Of a stretch of 64,000 nt of DNA, positions 27,530-36,636 are shown piece after piece; position 1 is the first letter of the stretch, and the number at the start of each line of letters is the position of its first letter. The DNA is from Erythrobacteraceae bacterium Alg239-R51 (GTDB taxonomy: Bacteria > Pseudomonadota > Alphaproteobacteria > Sphingomonadales > Sphingomonadaceae). The translations under genes were made by a program, and so were the position numbers. Location: contig CAMZOI010000001.1 in the NCBI GenBank assembly GCA_947331495.1, positions 1,178,001-1,242,000 of the forward strand, written 5' to 3'. The notes under the pieces are model-generated. The model was not told the origin of the DNA and searched no databases. It was given only the letters and a program-made list of their open reading frames with translations.

Positions 27530-28465
27530 ATGAACGGGTTCTCTCAATGGGAAGGTCGGACGGTGGATAGCTCACCCTTGCGCGAAATCGATTACGTACT
27601 CGCGAAGCTCGAATGGATGCAGAAGGAGGGGATATGGCCGAATGGTCTTCGTTACCTCTGGACGGATGCGTTCGGTGTGGTCCTGTACCTATCGTTGTAT
27701 CGGGAACTGGGCGAAAAAAGCTGGCTCGACAAGGCGGCATCTCTGGTCGCCGATGTCGAAAGAGTCCTAGGGCGCGAGCGGGGCATCAGGATCGGAGAAG
27801 CGCCGGACCGCGACGGGCAGTACTTCCACTATCTCGCGATGTGGATGTTCGCTCTGGCCCGCCTTGGCGAAGAATTGCCCGCCTATCGGCAGAAGGGCAT
27901 CGACCTCGTGCGAGAGGTCCATTCCGCCTTCGTCCTGCCGGGGCGGGGCGTCGTCTGGAAGATGCAGGAAGATCTGAGTGCGCCCTATCCGGGCTTCGGC
28001 TTGGGCGCGATGGATGCCTTCGACGGTTACGTATCCTATCGCCTTCTGGGCGAGGCAGAGCTCGCGGCCGAAATCGCCGAAATGCAGGAATTGATCGGCC
28101 AGGAATATGCCTCGCTCGAGATCGATCAAGATCTCGGCCTCGGCATGATGCTGTGGTTAGGCCATTTCTTTCCGGAAGAGGAATGGGCGAAGGTCCAGAA
28201 AATGCGCTCCATCGCTGCGCTGGACGCGCTGTGGACCGAACCGCCGGGCTTTTTCGCGCGTGGCAGCCACGCATCGGATACCCGCATAGCCTTCGCCAAT
28301 TATGGCGTTTCCGTTGGCCTTCAGGCAGCGGGCGAAAACATGAAGCGTGTGAGCAAGCTCAATGCCTATTTTGACGATTACCGATCGGGCGATGTCTATG
28401 ACCGCGAAGCGATTACCCACGTCATGGCTTGCAGTTCGCATTTTCCAGGCGCTCTTCTGAAATGA
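27530..28465 (+). CDS. Uncharacterised protein, possible alpha/alpha-toroid fold
   Basis: A 311-residue soluble protein with no signal peptide. Repeated helical hairpins with aromatic and Gly caps (WPNGLRYLWTDAFGVVLYLSLY; DGQYFHYLAMWMFALARLG; YPGFGLGAMDAFDGYVSYRLLG; FANYGVSVGLQAAGENM) look like the six-hairpin toroids of many glycan-active enzymes. Several Asp/Glu occur at hairpin loops, but I cannot point to a catalytic pair. It lies inside the island about 3 kb from the alpha-glucan operon. A glycan role is only suggested by fold impression and location. Confidence 0.65.
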   Translation: MNGFSQWEGRTVDSSPLREIDYVLAKLEWMQKEGIWPNGLRYLWTDAFGVVLYLSLYRELGEKSWLDKAASLVADVERVLGRERGIRIGEAPDRDGQYFHYLAMWMFALARLGEELPAYRQKGIDLVREVHSAFVLPGRGVVWKMQEDLSAPYPGFGLGAMDAFDGYVSYRLLGEAELAAEIAEMQELIGQEYASLEIDQDLGLGMMLWLGHFFPEEEWAKVQKMRSIAALDALWTEPPGFFARGSHASDTRIAFANYGVSVGLQAAGENMKRVSKLNAYFDDYRSGDVYDREAITHVMACSSHFPGALLK

Positions 28466-28797
28466 GCGCGAACACTCTGCCGGCCATCTTCAAAACGGAG
28501 GCAAATGACAGCTCCCGGTGGGACATGGCCAATTGTTTCGTCGCAAGATGACAGTGCGTCGGCGCCATTTTGGGCAAAAGGTCACGACTTCGGATGCTCC
28601 CGCCGGCACAACAGCGCGGTGGGGGCGAGTTCCAGAACTGGACTATGCGGCCTGCCTTAGAAATCACTTCGCTAAGCGTGGGTGCATTCCGATGCCGCCA
28701 GAGGATTAATGGGCCCAGCTGCACCGTCGAAGAACAGGCGGAACTTATTCAAGTAAAAGCCACGAGTCGTGTTCGCGGGCGCGACGTTCCATCCGCA
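28466..28797. other. Gene-poor, decayed stretch between the toroid-like gene and the IS3 remnant
   Basis: No convincing gene, RNA or regulatory site is seen. Short frames on both strands lack recognisable family patterns. It probably is debris from the insertion whose tail is at 28798-28893. Confidence 0.5.
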
Positions 28798-28893
28798 GAC
28801 AAGGGCAAGATCGAGGCGTTCTTCGAATACTATAACCACCAGCGCTACCATGAGAATCTGGACAACGTGATGTCCGCCGATACCTACTTCTGA
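28798..28893 (+). mobile_element. IS3-family transposase C-terminal remnant
   Basis: The frame reads DKGKIEAFFEYYNHQRYHEN followed by LDNVMSADTYF and a stop. This is the C-terminal end of the integrase-core transposase (OrfB) of IS3-type elements, which typically reads ..EYYN.QRYHESL.NVTPADVYFGR. The catalytic DDE residues and all upstream parts are gone. Confidence 0.8.
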
Positions 28894-29057
28894 CGACGGA
28901 TCCCTTCACGTCCGAGATTTGCATCGCCGCAATCGTCATCTTCTGGTTCGATCAATGAGTCCCAAGCCTAACAAATTTAATTTCTTTTTCCCGGATAGTC
29001 CTAGATATTGTCAAAACAAGGGATCGGCAACGCGACGGGGTGATGAGGTCGCTAGCT

Positions 29058-29489
29058 ATGAAGATAGAAAAATTTGCGAAACAGGACCGTCCGACGGTCT
29101 CTCCCATAACAGCTATAGCCACGTGCGCTCGGCTCATGCGGGACCACAACACTCGACTGCTTGCGGTAGTAGATGGACGCCGGTTAGTAGGCGTCATCAG
29201 TGTAACGGACATCGTGTTCCGCAGCATGGCGGATGGTGCGGATTGGTTTCTGGCCCGCACATCCGAATTTATGACCCGCGAGCCCTTGGCTTGCAAATGG
29301 GACCGCCCGTTAGTCCATGGCCTCAATCTCATGAAGCAATGCGGGCTCAGACTTCTGCCGGTTGTCGGTCTTGAAGGAAAATATCTCGGATTTGCTTATC
29401 GCAAAGACCTTGAGGCTCGCACCATCGAGACTGTTCACCCTCCGTTATGTTCCGCGTCAGTCAATCGATCGCTGCTAAGTTCAATTTAG
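29058..29489 (+). CDS. CBS-domain protein
   Basis: 143 residues holding a CBS pair: first CBS with SPITAIATCARLMRDHNTRLLAVVD and LVGVISVTDIVFRSM, second with MTREPLACKW, LMKQCGLRLLPVV and YLGFAYRKDLEAR. CBS pairs bind adenosyl ligands and usually regulate other proteins; no effector domain is attached. ATG at 29058 follows GAGG; ATG at 29043 is in frame. It sits between two transposon remnants and is likely part of the mobile cargo. Confidence 0.75.
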   Translation: MKIEKFAKQDRPTVSPITAIATCARLMRDHNTRLLAVVDGRRLVGVISVTDIVFRSMADGADWFLARTSEFMTREPLACKWDRPLVHGLNLMKQCGLRLLPVVGLEGKYLGFAYRKDLEARTIETVHPPLCSASVNRSLLSSI

Positions 29490-29600
29490 CAGGACGGTAG
29501 TGTTCCATTTTAAAATAACCGCTTTTTGGCGATCAACCGAAGGGGCACTGCTACCTAGAATTCGTCAACCTTTCGCTGACGTATATGAAGGAAAATAGTC

Positions 29601-29978
29601 ATGCAACAAATGTCCTTCCTCGGCGCCGTGACGGCCGTGGCTCTGCTCTCCGCTTGTACCGCGGAAGGCCCTGCTACAGGGCTAGCCTCGAATGAAACCG
29701 GAAGAAGCTGCTTCTGGGCTTCCCAGGTAAATGGCTTCAACGATGCGCCTGATGTTGATGGTGGCGGTGATCGCATTTATGTGAACGTGAGCGCGAACGA
29801 GCGATATCTCTTCGAGACACTTGGCGCATGCCCTGATCTGAACTGGTCAGAAACCATCGCTTTCGACCAAACTACGCCTGGTCAGATTTGCAGCGGGCTG
29901 GATGTTGACCTGATTGTGCCGACTTCAATTGGCCCGCAACGTTGCCCAGTGCAGATGATCAGCAAAGTAAACGATTAA
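29601..29978 (+). CDS. DUF6491-type lipoprotein
   Basis: 125 residues with a lipoprotein signal (MQQMSFLGAVTAVALLSAC, lipobox LSAC) preceded by a GGAAAA ribosome-binding site. The mature part has the paired cysteines and pattern GRSCFWASQVNGF ... RIYVNVSANERYLFETLGAC ... GQICSGLDVDLIVP ... RCPV of the DUF6491 group common in sphingomonads and caulobacters. The function is unknown. Confidence 0.75.
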   Translation: MQQMSFLGAVTAVALLSACTAEGPATGLASNETGRSCFWASQVNGFNDAPDVDGGGDRIYVNVSANERYLFETLGACPDLNWSETIAFDQTTPGQICSGLDVDLIVPTSIGPQRCPVQMISKVND

Positions 29979-29992
29979 GCCAACGAGCAGTC

Positions 29993-30238
29993 TCAGCGCT
30001 TTGCTATTCGGGAGAAATGACGGCTGTTCCGCGTACTCTGTTGCAGCATCCGGATCGTCAGCTGGGCCTCGATCGAGGGACGTCCCGTATCGCTGTAGAA
30101 AGTGCTCAGCTGCTCACAGATACCGGTGAAATCGACGAACCGTACAATCGAACCCAGCGGACGATCTATCGGAACATGATCTGCTATGCGGAAGCTGTAG
30201 AACAGCGTCTCATTTATCATCGTCCGCTCGCCCATCAT
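29993..30238 (-). pseudogene. IS1182/IS5-type transposase N-terminal fragment
   Basis: 81 residues starting MMGERTMINETLFYSFRIAD and continuing DRPLGSIVRFVDF and TGRPSIEAQLTIRML, which is the start of a typical IS1182/IS5-like transposase. After RML the frame departs from the family and stops close to the DUF6491 gene, so the catalytic core is missing. The element is dead. Confidence 0.75.
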
Positions 30239-30506
30239 CAGCAGATCTCCTGCTTTCGAAGATCACTGGAGCCGAAAGCGTGCAGAGCGCAATCGTTGAG
30301 TTTAGCTTTTCTGAAAGCGGATTTTTTCAACAGAAAACGCCCTGATCTTGGTCGTTCGATAGCCGCATCGCGATCATAGAAGCGGTCATTCACAACCGCT
30401 GACAATCCGGCTTCTCACATGCGCTGCGCGATCAATCTGCTTCCGGCGGTAAAAGTGGCGTTTTAATGCTGAAAGCTCGGCTAAGGTTGAACAACGCTGC
30501 CAACTT

Positions 30507-32939
30507 TCAAATGGGATCGGCATTTTCAAACCGAATCCATATGGGCGCGTCCCTGAACATTGCTGAAGCTTCCATGCTTTCCGGCGAGTTCGCCCTAAAG
30601 GCAATCTTCGTATGATCCCACCAATGGACAGCTGCGGTCGGATCGTCTTGCCCGTACAATTCCCTGCCCAAATGGAGGGCCACCGCTACCTGGAGTTCAC
30701 AGCCATCATGTTGGCGGGAGAATACAAAGACGTGCTCGGACCGCGGCCCTTCCACTTCCGCAGGTACGAATTCCCCTTTGGCAAATAGCGAAGGCCACTT
30801 TCTGCGAAGCGCCAGCAAGTCCCTGACAAGTCGGAATTTGGGATCCGCGCGCGACGGGTCTTCGAGTATCTCTTGCCGCAATGCAAAGTCCACTGGTCGC
30901 CGGTTGTCGGGATCGACCAGACTAAGATCGGTCAACTCGCATCCTTGGTAGACATCCGGCACACCAGGCAAGGTACATTTCAGTGCTACCTGGACAAGGC
31001 TGTTGGCGAGTGCTGCGCCCTGTGTATTGCGGACAAGGACTGCTATGTCGTTCAACACGGCGGGCGACTTCGCCGGGTCGAGCAATCGCTGAAGGCGGTC
31101 GCGACAAGCCTGTTCATATTCCTCGGCAGGATCGGCCCAAGAGGATCGCAGCTTAGCTTCGCGCAGTGCCTTTTCCTGCCACGCTGCCACGCGCTTGGCG
31201 AAGCGGTGCAGGCCGACTGCATCGGTCGGCTCCAAACCGTCAGGCCAGGCACCGAACAGCGTTTGCCATAGCATGTAGCGGTCCGCCGGATCCATCGCGC
31301 CTTGGCCAGCTTTGGAAAGAGCCTCCCAGCGCGCGACATGATCGCGCCAGATATCCGGAATGTCGCTGAGGACCGCAAGCCGCGCTCGCACGTCTTCGCC
31401 GCGCTTGTGATCATGTGTCGCCGTGGCGAGCAGCGCGTGCGGAAAACGACGTGCACGTTCGGCGCTGGCCGCGGCAAAGTCGTCCGCACCGATCGAAAAG
31501 CGAGCCGGATCAAAGCCGACATCGTTGCGCGAAAGCAAGCGACCGTAGCGGTAGAACGCCGTGTCCTCCACTGCCTTCGCTGCAATCGGCGCGGAGAGCT
31601 GTTGAAAGCGCCGCACTGCGTCTGTCGCGAGCGCCGCGTCTCCCGCCCCATTACCTGCAAGCCATGCGAGCACCTGGTCAATCACTGGCATCTCGCCCGG
31701 CGGTGCCAGCGGCTCGGCTTTTAGGCGAGCCTGTTCACGCAAGCGTTCATCGCTTGCTGGGGCGGAATCGCCAGTTCCGTAGGTCCGGTATGCGGGGAAT
31801 GACCAGAGCAGCACGCGCAGCGCCCGGCGCAACATTCCGTCGGTAAACGAACGCGTTTCATCGTCAGACCGCGCAAGCTCTGCGAAAACTTCGACGCAGG
31901 CCGATAGCTGCGCCTCGAATTCCCATGAAAGCATGTCCTGCCGTGCCTGCAGTTCTTCGGCAGCGAAGTCGCCGGATTGGCCACTTGTCTCGGCCCACAA
32001 TTGCGTGAGCTCACGTTCTCCTTGCCAATTGTGGAGCAGGGCCGCGACCTGCTCCATGAAATCGTAGCCCGTGGTACCATCGATCTCCCAGCCCTCCGGA
32101 AGATGCTCTTGTGGAGCAAGGATCTTCTCCACCACGATATAGGCTTCCGGTCCAAGCTTCTCGCGCAAGGTGCTGCAATAGGTCGCAGGATCGGCAAGCC
32201 CGTCAATATGATCGACTCTCACGCCGTCGATCAGTCCTTCGTCGTGCAGGCGAAAGACGAGCGCATGTGTCGCTTCGAAAACCTTCGGATCGTGTACCTG
32301 CAGCGAAGCGAGCTCGGTGATGGTGAAGAAGCGGCGCCAGTGCAGTTCGTCGTTTCCACGCCTCCACCAGCATAGTCGGTAGTGCTGTCGCTCTAGCAGC
32401 TCGGGCAGGTCGCAATTCAAGGGAACGTTGCGATCCTCCGGGCGCAAAGGGAAGCGATGTTCGCCGTATGCCCTGAGTTCGGCACCATCCGCGCCCCGGT
32501 GCAACTCCAGAGCGCCATGTTCGAGTGCTTCGACTAGCGGTTCTCCAAGGAACGGAAGGAGCAGTTTGTCCTCCCAGTCGATGTCGAAGAAATCTGCGAA
32601 GGGGCTTGCCTGTCCACGGGCAAGCACATCGTTCCACCACGCGTTCTCACCTCCGGCGATACCCATGTGATTGGGCACGATATCCACGATCAGTCCCATC
32701 CCGTGGCGCTTGAGGTCACCCGCAAGAGCGCGCAAGCCATCCTCGCCCCCAAGCTCAGGGTTGACGCGCGTGGGATCGACGACGTCGTAGCCATGTAGAG
32801 AACCGCTGCGCGCTGTCGTTATGGGAGAGGCATAGATGTGGCTGATGCCGAGATCGTGCAAATAGGGAACGATCTTTTGCGCATCAGCGAAGGTGAACTC
32901 GCCGTTGAATTGCAGCCGGTATGTTGCGCGCGGGGTCAT
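30507..32939 (-). CDS. treY: Maltooligosyl trehalose synthase TreY
   Basis: An 810-residue GH13_26 enzyme: MTPRATYRLQFNGEFTF at the N terminus, LGISHIYASPITTARSGSLH, VDIVPNHMGI, GVRVDHIDGLADP (nucleophile Asp), VVEKIL (acid/base Glu region) and ATHDHKRGEDVRARLAVLS near the C-terminal side. It isomerises the reducing-end alpha-1,4 bond of maltooligosaccharides to an alpha,alpha-1,1 bond, producing maltooligosyl trehalose for TreZ. It is the last gene of the operon and overlaps malQ by 4 bp (ATGA). No clear terminator was found downstream. Confidence 0.96.
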   Translation of the reverse strand: MTPRATYRLQFNGEFTFADAQKIVPYLHDLGISHIYASPITTARSGSLHGYDVVDPTRVNPELGGEDGLRALAGDLKRHGMGLIVDIVPNHMGIAGGENAWWNDVLARGQASPFADFFDIDWEDKLLLPFLGEPLVEALEHGALELHRGADGAELRAYGEHRFPLRPEDRNVPLNCDLPELLERQHYRLCWWRRGNDELHWRRFFTITELASLQVHDPKVFEATHALVFRLHDEGLIDGVRVDHIDGLADPATYCSTLREKLGPEAYIVVEKILAPQEHLPEGWEIDGTTGYDFMEQVAALLHNWQGERELTQLWAETSGQSGDFAAEELQARQDMLSWEFEAQLSACVEVFAELARSDDETRSFTDGMLRRALRVLLWSFPAYRTYGTGDSAPASDERLREQARLKAEPLAPPGEMPVIDQVLAWLAGNGAGDAALATDAVRRFQQLSAPIAAKAVEDTAFYRYGRLLSRNDVGFDPARFSIGADDFAAASAERARRFPHALLATATHDHKRGEDVRARLAVLSDIPDIWRDHVARWEALSKAGQGAMDPADRYMLWQTLFGAWPDGLEPTDAVGLHRFAKRVAAWQEKALREAKLRSSWADPAEEYEQACRDRLQRLLDPAKSPAVLNDIAVLVRNTQGAALANSLVQVALKCTLPGVPDVYQGCELTDLSLVDPDNRRPVDFALRQEILEDPSRADPKFRLVRDLLALRRKWPSLFAKGEFVPAEVEGPRSEHVFVFSRQHDGCELQVAVALHLGRELYGQDDPTAAVHWWDHTKIAFRANSPESMEASAMFRDAPIWIRFENADPI

Positions 32940-34933
32940 TGCTTGCGGGTCCTGTCGATTTTCGCGATCCGGTCAGATACGTCCTCCCGGTCGAGCAACG
33001 CACCCGTGGGTTCGGGCATCCGGCGGCGCCAATTGGGATGTTCGTCAACAGTGCCGGGTAAGTTGGGCTGTTCGCGCAAGCCGACAATATCTTCCATCGG
33101 GTAAAGTGCGAGGGCCGAAGGCGTCGCGGCAATATGGGCAGTCGCCGCATCGACCGCCCGGCGCGGCTCGTCAGGTGGCGGCGGATCGCCCTCGGTCGAG
33201 CCCGAACTCTGCATAGCGCACCACAATTGCGCACGCTCTTCTTCGCGGGTTTCGTGATCGGCGGCTTCGCTACTTTCTAAAGATTCTCGGCCGAGCTGCC
33301 ACGCCCAGTCGATATCTCGACCGGACCACCATCCGGCAACGGTGGCAAGATCGTGCGTGCCTGTCATCGCAACTGCCTGTCGCTGCCACCGCTCGGGCGG
33401 TATATAGCCATGCCCTTGTTCACGCTCGAACCAAAGAATCCGCATGCCCAGCACATCGCGCTCCTCAAGTTTGCTGCGCAACCCCTCCGGTACAGTACCC
33501 AGGTCCTCGCCGATCACGACAGCGCGGGCGCGGTGTGATTCGAGCGAAAGAATTCGCAGCATATCCTCAAGAGGATAGCGCAGATAAGCGCCATCGGCCG
33601 CACTACCGCCACGCGGAATGACCCATAGACGGTTGAGCCCGAGGGCATGGTCGATGCGAATTCCGCCGCACAGGCCGATATTAGCCCGCAGCGTGGCAAT
33701 CAGTGGCTCGAAGGCGTTGGCGCGCAAGGCTGCGGGCGAGAATGTCGTGAGACCCCAATCCTGGCCGTGGGGACCAAGCGGGTCGGGTGGGGCGCCGACC
33801 GAGAGTCCTTCCAGCAACTCGTCTGGCTTGCTCCACGCGTGGCTGCCACCAGAATCGAGGCCGACCGCGAGATCGGAGATCAGTCCCACCCTCATTCCGC
33901 CGTCTTTCGCCGCCTGCTGTGCAGCCTCGAGACTTTGTTCGGCAAGCCACTGGGCAAATATGTAAAAATCGACTTCCTCACCGAATTCGGAAGCAAAACG
34001 TCGGACCGCGGGGCTGTCGGCATCGTGAAACTGTCGCGGCCACCCCTGCCAGCCGCGCGCGCCTGTCGCGCTGAAATGAGCATACAGCGCATCGAATGTG
34101 GCATGCTTGACCAGCGCCTCACCGCCTTCACCGCGATAGGCCGCCAACTGGTCCCGCAAGGCCTCCCGTGTTGTGGCAAAAGCATGCCTGAGGGCGGCGA
34201 TCCGATGCGGTATTGCGTTCTCCCAGTCCAGCAACTCGCCACCAGCAGTTTCGGAGAGCGTCACTCCTAGAAACGCTGGGTCCGCGAAAAGGATGTTGAG
34301 AAAGGTCCTGCTCGATGGACCGTACGGGCTGTAGCGCGTCGGATCGCCAGGAAATAGCGCATGGACCGGACTGATCGCCAGCGCGTCTGCGCCGCGAGCC
34401 GCGAACTCCTGCGCTGCATTGGCAACACTAGCGAAATCGCCGAACGCACGCGGCGTTTCGTCTCGCAATGAGGGTACCTGTACCGCGACGCCCCAAGCCC
34501 GTTGCCCGCCCGTGGCTTCACTGATGCCGAAACAGGTAGCAGGTGCAATAGCGAGACCTATCTGGCATCCGTCCACATGAAGACGATGATAACCGGGCTC
34601 CATGATCGGCGGCATGCGCAATCCATCGCTGGTCTTCTCCAGCAGCACCCTGCGGGTTGAACCGCTTTCCAGTTCCAGTTCAGCCGCGTCGGCGTTTTCA
34701 AAGGGCAGAAGCAGCGGTTCACCGCAAGTCTCGGTGAAAAAGCGGGCATCGCTTTGCTCTGCCGCGCAGCGAGCGATACCTTGCTGGATTTGGCGCTCGG
34801 TCTCCGCCGGAAAGCCGAGTTCGCGAAGCACGCGGCGCAGCGCATCATCACCGGTGCGCTGAGGGCGGCCTGCGGCGTCCTGCCAATCGATTTGCAGTCC
34901 GGCATCCTTAGCCAGCCGATGCAGCGGGCTCAC
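32936..34933 (-). CDS. malQ: 4-alpha-glucanotransferase (amylomaltase)
   Basis: A 665-residue GH77 enzyme with GLISDLAVGLDSGGSHAW, LCGGIRIDHALGLNRLWVIP (nucleophile Asp), VVIGEDLGTVPEGL (acid/base Glu) and MTGTHDLATVAGWW. It transfers alpha-1,4-glucan segments between chains, lengthening the short oligosaccharides left by GlgX or TreZ so they can be reused. The N-terminal 130 residues are the usual extension of the long MalQ type. 4-bp overlaps join it to treZ and treY. Confidence 0.95.
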   Translation of the reverse strand: MSPLHRLAKDAGLQIDWQDAAGRPQRTGDDALRRVLRELGFPAETERQIQQGIARCAAEQSDARFFTETCGEPLLLPFENADAAELELESGSTRRVLLEKTSDGLRMPPIMEPGYHRLHVDGCQIGLAIAPATCFGISEATGGQRAWGVAVQVPSLRDETPRAFGDFASVANAAQEFAARGADALAISPVHALFPGDPTRYSPYGPSSRTFLNILFADPAFLGVTLSETAGGELLDWENAIPHRIAALRHAFATTREALRDQLAAYRGEGGEALVKHATFDALYAHFSATGARGWQGWPRQFHDADSPAVRRFASEFGEEVDFYIFAQWLAEQSLEAAQQAAKDGGMRVGLISDLAVGLDSGGSHAWSKPDELLEGLSVGAPPDPLGPHGQDWGLTTFSPAALRANAFEPLIATLRANIGLCGGIRIDHALGLNRLWVIPRGGSAADGAYLRYPLEDMLRILSLESHRARAVVIGEDLGTVPEGLRSKLEERDVLGMRILWFEREQGHGYIPPERWQRQAVAMTGTHDLATVAGWWSGRDIDWAWQLGRESLESSEAADHETREEERAQLWCAMQSSGSTEGDPPPPDEPRRAVDAATAHIAATPSALALYPMEDIVGLREQPNLPGTVDEHPNWRRRMPEPTGALLDREDVSDRIAKIDRTRKQ

Positions 34934-36636
34934 GCCTCTATCCCCGCTGCGAAACTTCCCGGCAGGCCAGCGTCCGCAAGCGCGAAAAGCGGTTTGTCTA
35001 TCGTGGGTAATTCCACCGGTTCGTCACCGAGGTTGAAAGCCATCGCCAGGACCGAACCATCACCCAGCTTCCAGCGCGCGCTCAGCGCTCCCTCGCCCAG
35101 CACGTCGGCAGCAATACCGCGCGTGCCGGGCAAAAAGGGGACGATATGTCGATGGCGCAGTCCGAGCAGTCTGCAATACAGCGATCGCCATGCGTCGGCC
35201 CCCGGTCCCGGCATGGGCTGCGATGCCGCGAACGTGGTAGCGTCGTTGGGATCGGGTATCCGCTCGCGTGCGGACGGGTTGGCGAAGGCGGCGAAGTGGG
35301 CGAATTCCTTCCGCCGGCCCTTGCGCACCGCGTCGGCCAGTTCGTCATGAAAATCGGTAAAAAACAGGAATGGCGAGCAGCTGCCGCTTTCGTCACCCAT
35401 GAAGAACAGTGGTATTTGCGGGCAGAGCAGCAATATTGCCGTCGCGGCGCGCAACTTGTCCGGATCGGCAAGCACCGTCAGCCGCTCGCCCATGGCGCGA
35501 TTCCCGACCTGGTCATGGTTCTGAAGGAAGGCGACGAAGCGCACCGACGAGAGTTGATTGCTCGGCTTTCCACGCGGGTGAGCGTTCGGGCCAGGCGGAA
35601 CCTCGCCTTGATAGACGAAGCCCTCGCTCAGGCATCGTGCAAGCTTCTCGGTCGGATTTTCCGCGAACCCGGCGTAATAGCCCTCCCGCTCGCCAGTAAG
35701 GAGCACGTGCAGCGTATTGTGGAAGTCGTCATTCCATTGCGCATCGAAGCGACTTTCGCCAAGCCGATCGGTATCGTTGGCCTCGTTCTCCAGCACAAGA
35801 TGCACTTCGCGATCCGGCAACTTGCTGCGGAGATCACTCGCCATCGAGTCGAGGAATTCCGCATTTCCGATCGTGTGAACGGCATCGAAGCGCAATCCGT
35901 CGAAGCGGAACTCGTCGAGCCACATCATGGCGTTATCAATGAAGAAGCGGCGCACGGGCTCCTTGTCGAATGCTATCGCCGGGCCCCACGGTGTCTGTCG
36001 ACTTTCGTCGAAGAAGGGCTCTGCATAGCTGTGAAGGTAATTCCCGTCCGGCCCAAAATGGTTGTAGACCACATCGAGGAAGATCATCACGCCCAACTCG
36101 TGCGCTTTGTCGACCAGGCTCTTGAGATCATCGGGCGTGCCGTATGTCTCATGCACAGCATAGGGCAGCACGCCATCGTAGCCCCAGCCGCGCGAGCCTC
36201 CAAATGCAGCGACGGGCATTAGCTCGATTGCCGTGACACCAATTTGCGCCAATTCGGGAAGCTGCGAGGCGACACCGGCGAACCCGCCAAGCAGGCCGAC
36301 ATGAACCTCCTGGATGACCGCCTCATGCCACGGTCGTCCGCGCCAGCCGGAGCAGCGCCACGTATAGCTGCAAGGGTCGTGCAGAACGCTCCAGCCGTGC
36401 GGACCTTCACGCTGTGCTCTGGAAGCGGGATCGGGCACGACAAGGTCCTGATCCAGTCGAAACCGGTACCCATCGCCCGCATCGGACTTTGTCATGCAAG
36501 TGAAAAGACCTCCGCTCTGGCGCTCCATTTCACATATGCGACCATCCTTGAATTCAAGGATGATGCCATCGCGGTCGGGCGCCCACAGGTAAAAGCGCCA
36601 AGTGTCTTTTTCAATCCGCTCGGGTCCCCATTTCAT
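34930..36636 (-). CDS. treZ: Malto-oligosyltrehalose trehalohydrolase TreZ
   Basis: A 568-residue GH13_10 enzyme with an N-terminal CBM48-like beta domain (RFYLWAPDRDGIILEFKDG), then IGVTAIELMPVAAFGG, FLDVVYNHFGPDGNYLHSYA, FDGLRFDAVHTIG (nucleophile Asp), HLVLENEAND (acid/base Glu) and QNHDQVGNRAMGERL. It releases trehalose from maltooligosyl trehalose. ATG 36636 has AGGT about 9 bp upstream and an ATGA overlap with glgX; the GTG at 36654 is less likely. Confidence 0.95.
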   Translation of the reverse strand: MKWGPERIEKDTWRFYLWAPDRDGIILEFKDGRICEMERQSGGLFTCMTKSDAGDGYRFRLDQDLVVPDPASRAQREGPHGWSVLHDPCSYTWRCSGWRGRPWHEAVIQEVHVGLLGGFAGVASQLPELAQIGVTAIELMPVAAFGGSRGWGYDGVLPYAVHETYGTPDDLKSLVDKAHELGVMIFLDVVYNHFGPDGNYLHSYAEPFFDESRQTPWGPAIAFDKEPVRRFFIDNAMMWLDEFRFDGLRFDAVHTIGNAEFLDSMASDLRSKLPDREVHLVLENEANDTDRLGESRFDAQWNDDFHNTLHVLLTGEREGYYAGFAENPTEKLARCLSEGFVYQGEVPPGPNAHPRGKPSNQLSSVRFVAFLQNHDQVGNRAMGERLTVLADPDKLRAATAILLLCPQIPLFFMGDESGSCSPFLFFTDFHDELADAVRKGRRKEFAHFAAFANPSARERIPDPNDATTFAASQPMPGPGADAWRSLYCRLLGLRHRHIVPFLPGTRGIAADVLGEGALSARWKLGDGSVLAMAFNLGDEPVELPTIDKPLFALADAGLPGSFAAGIEA

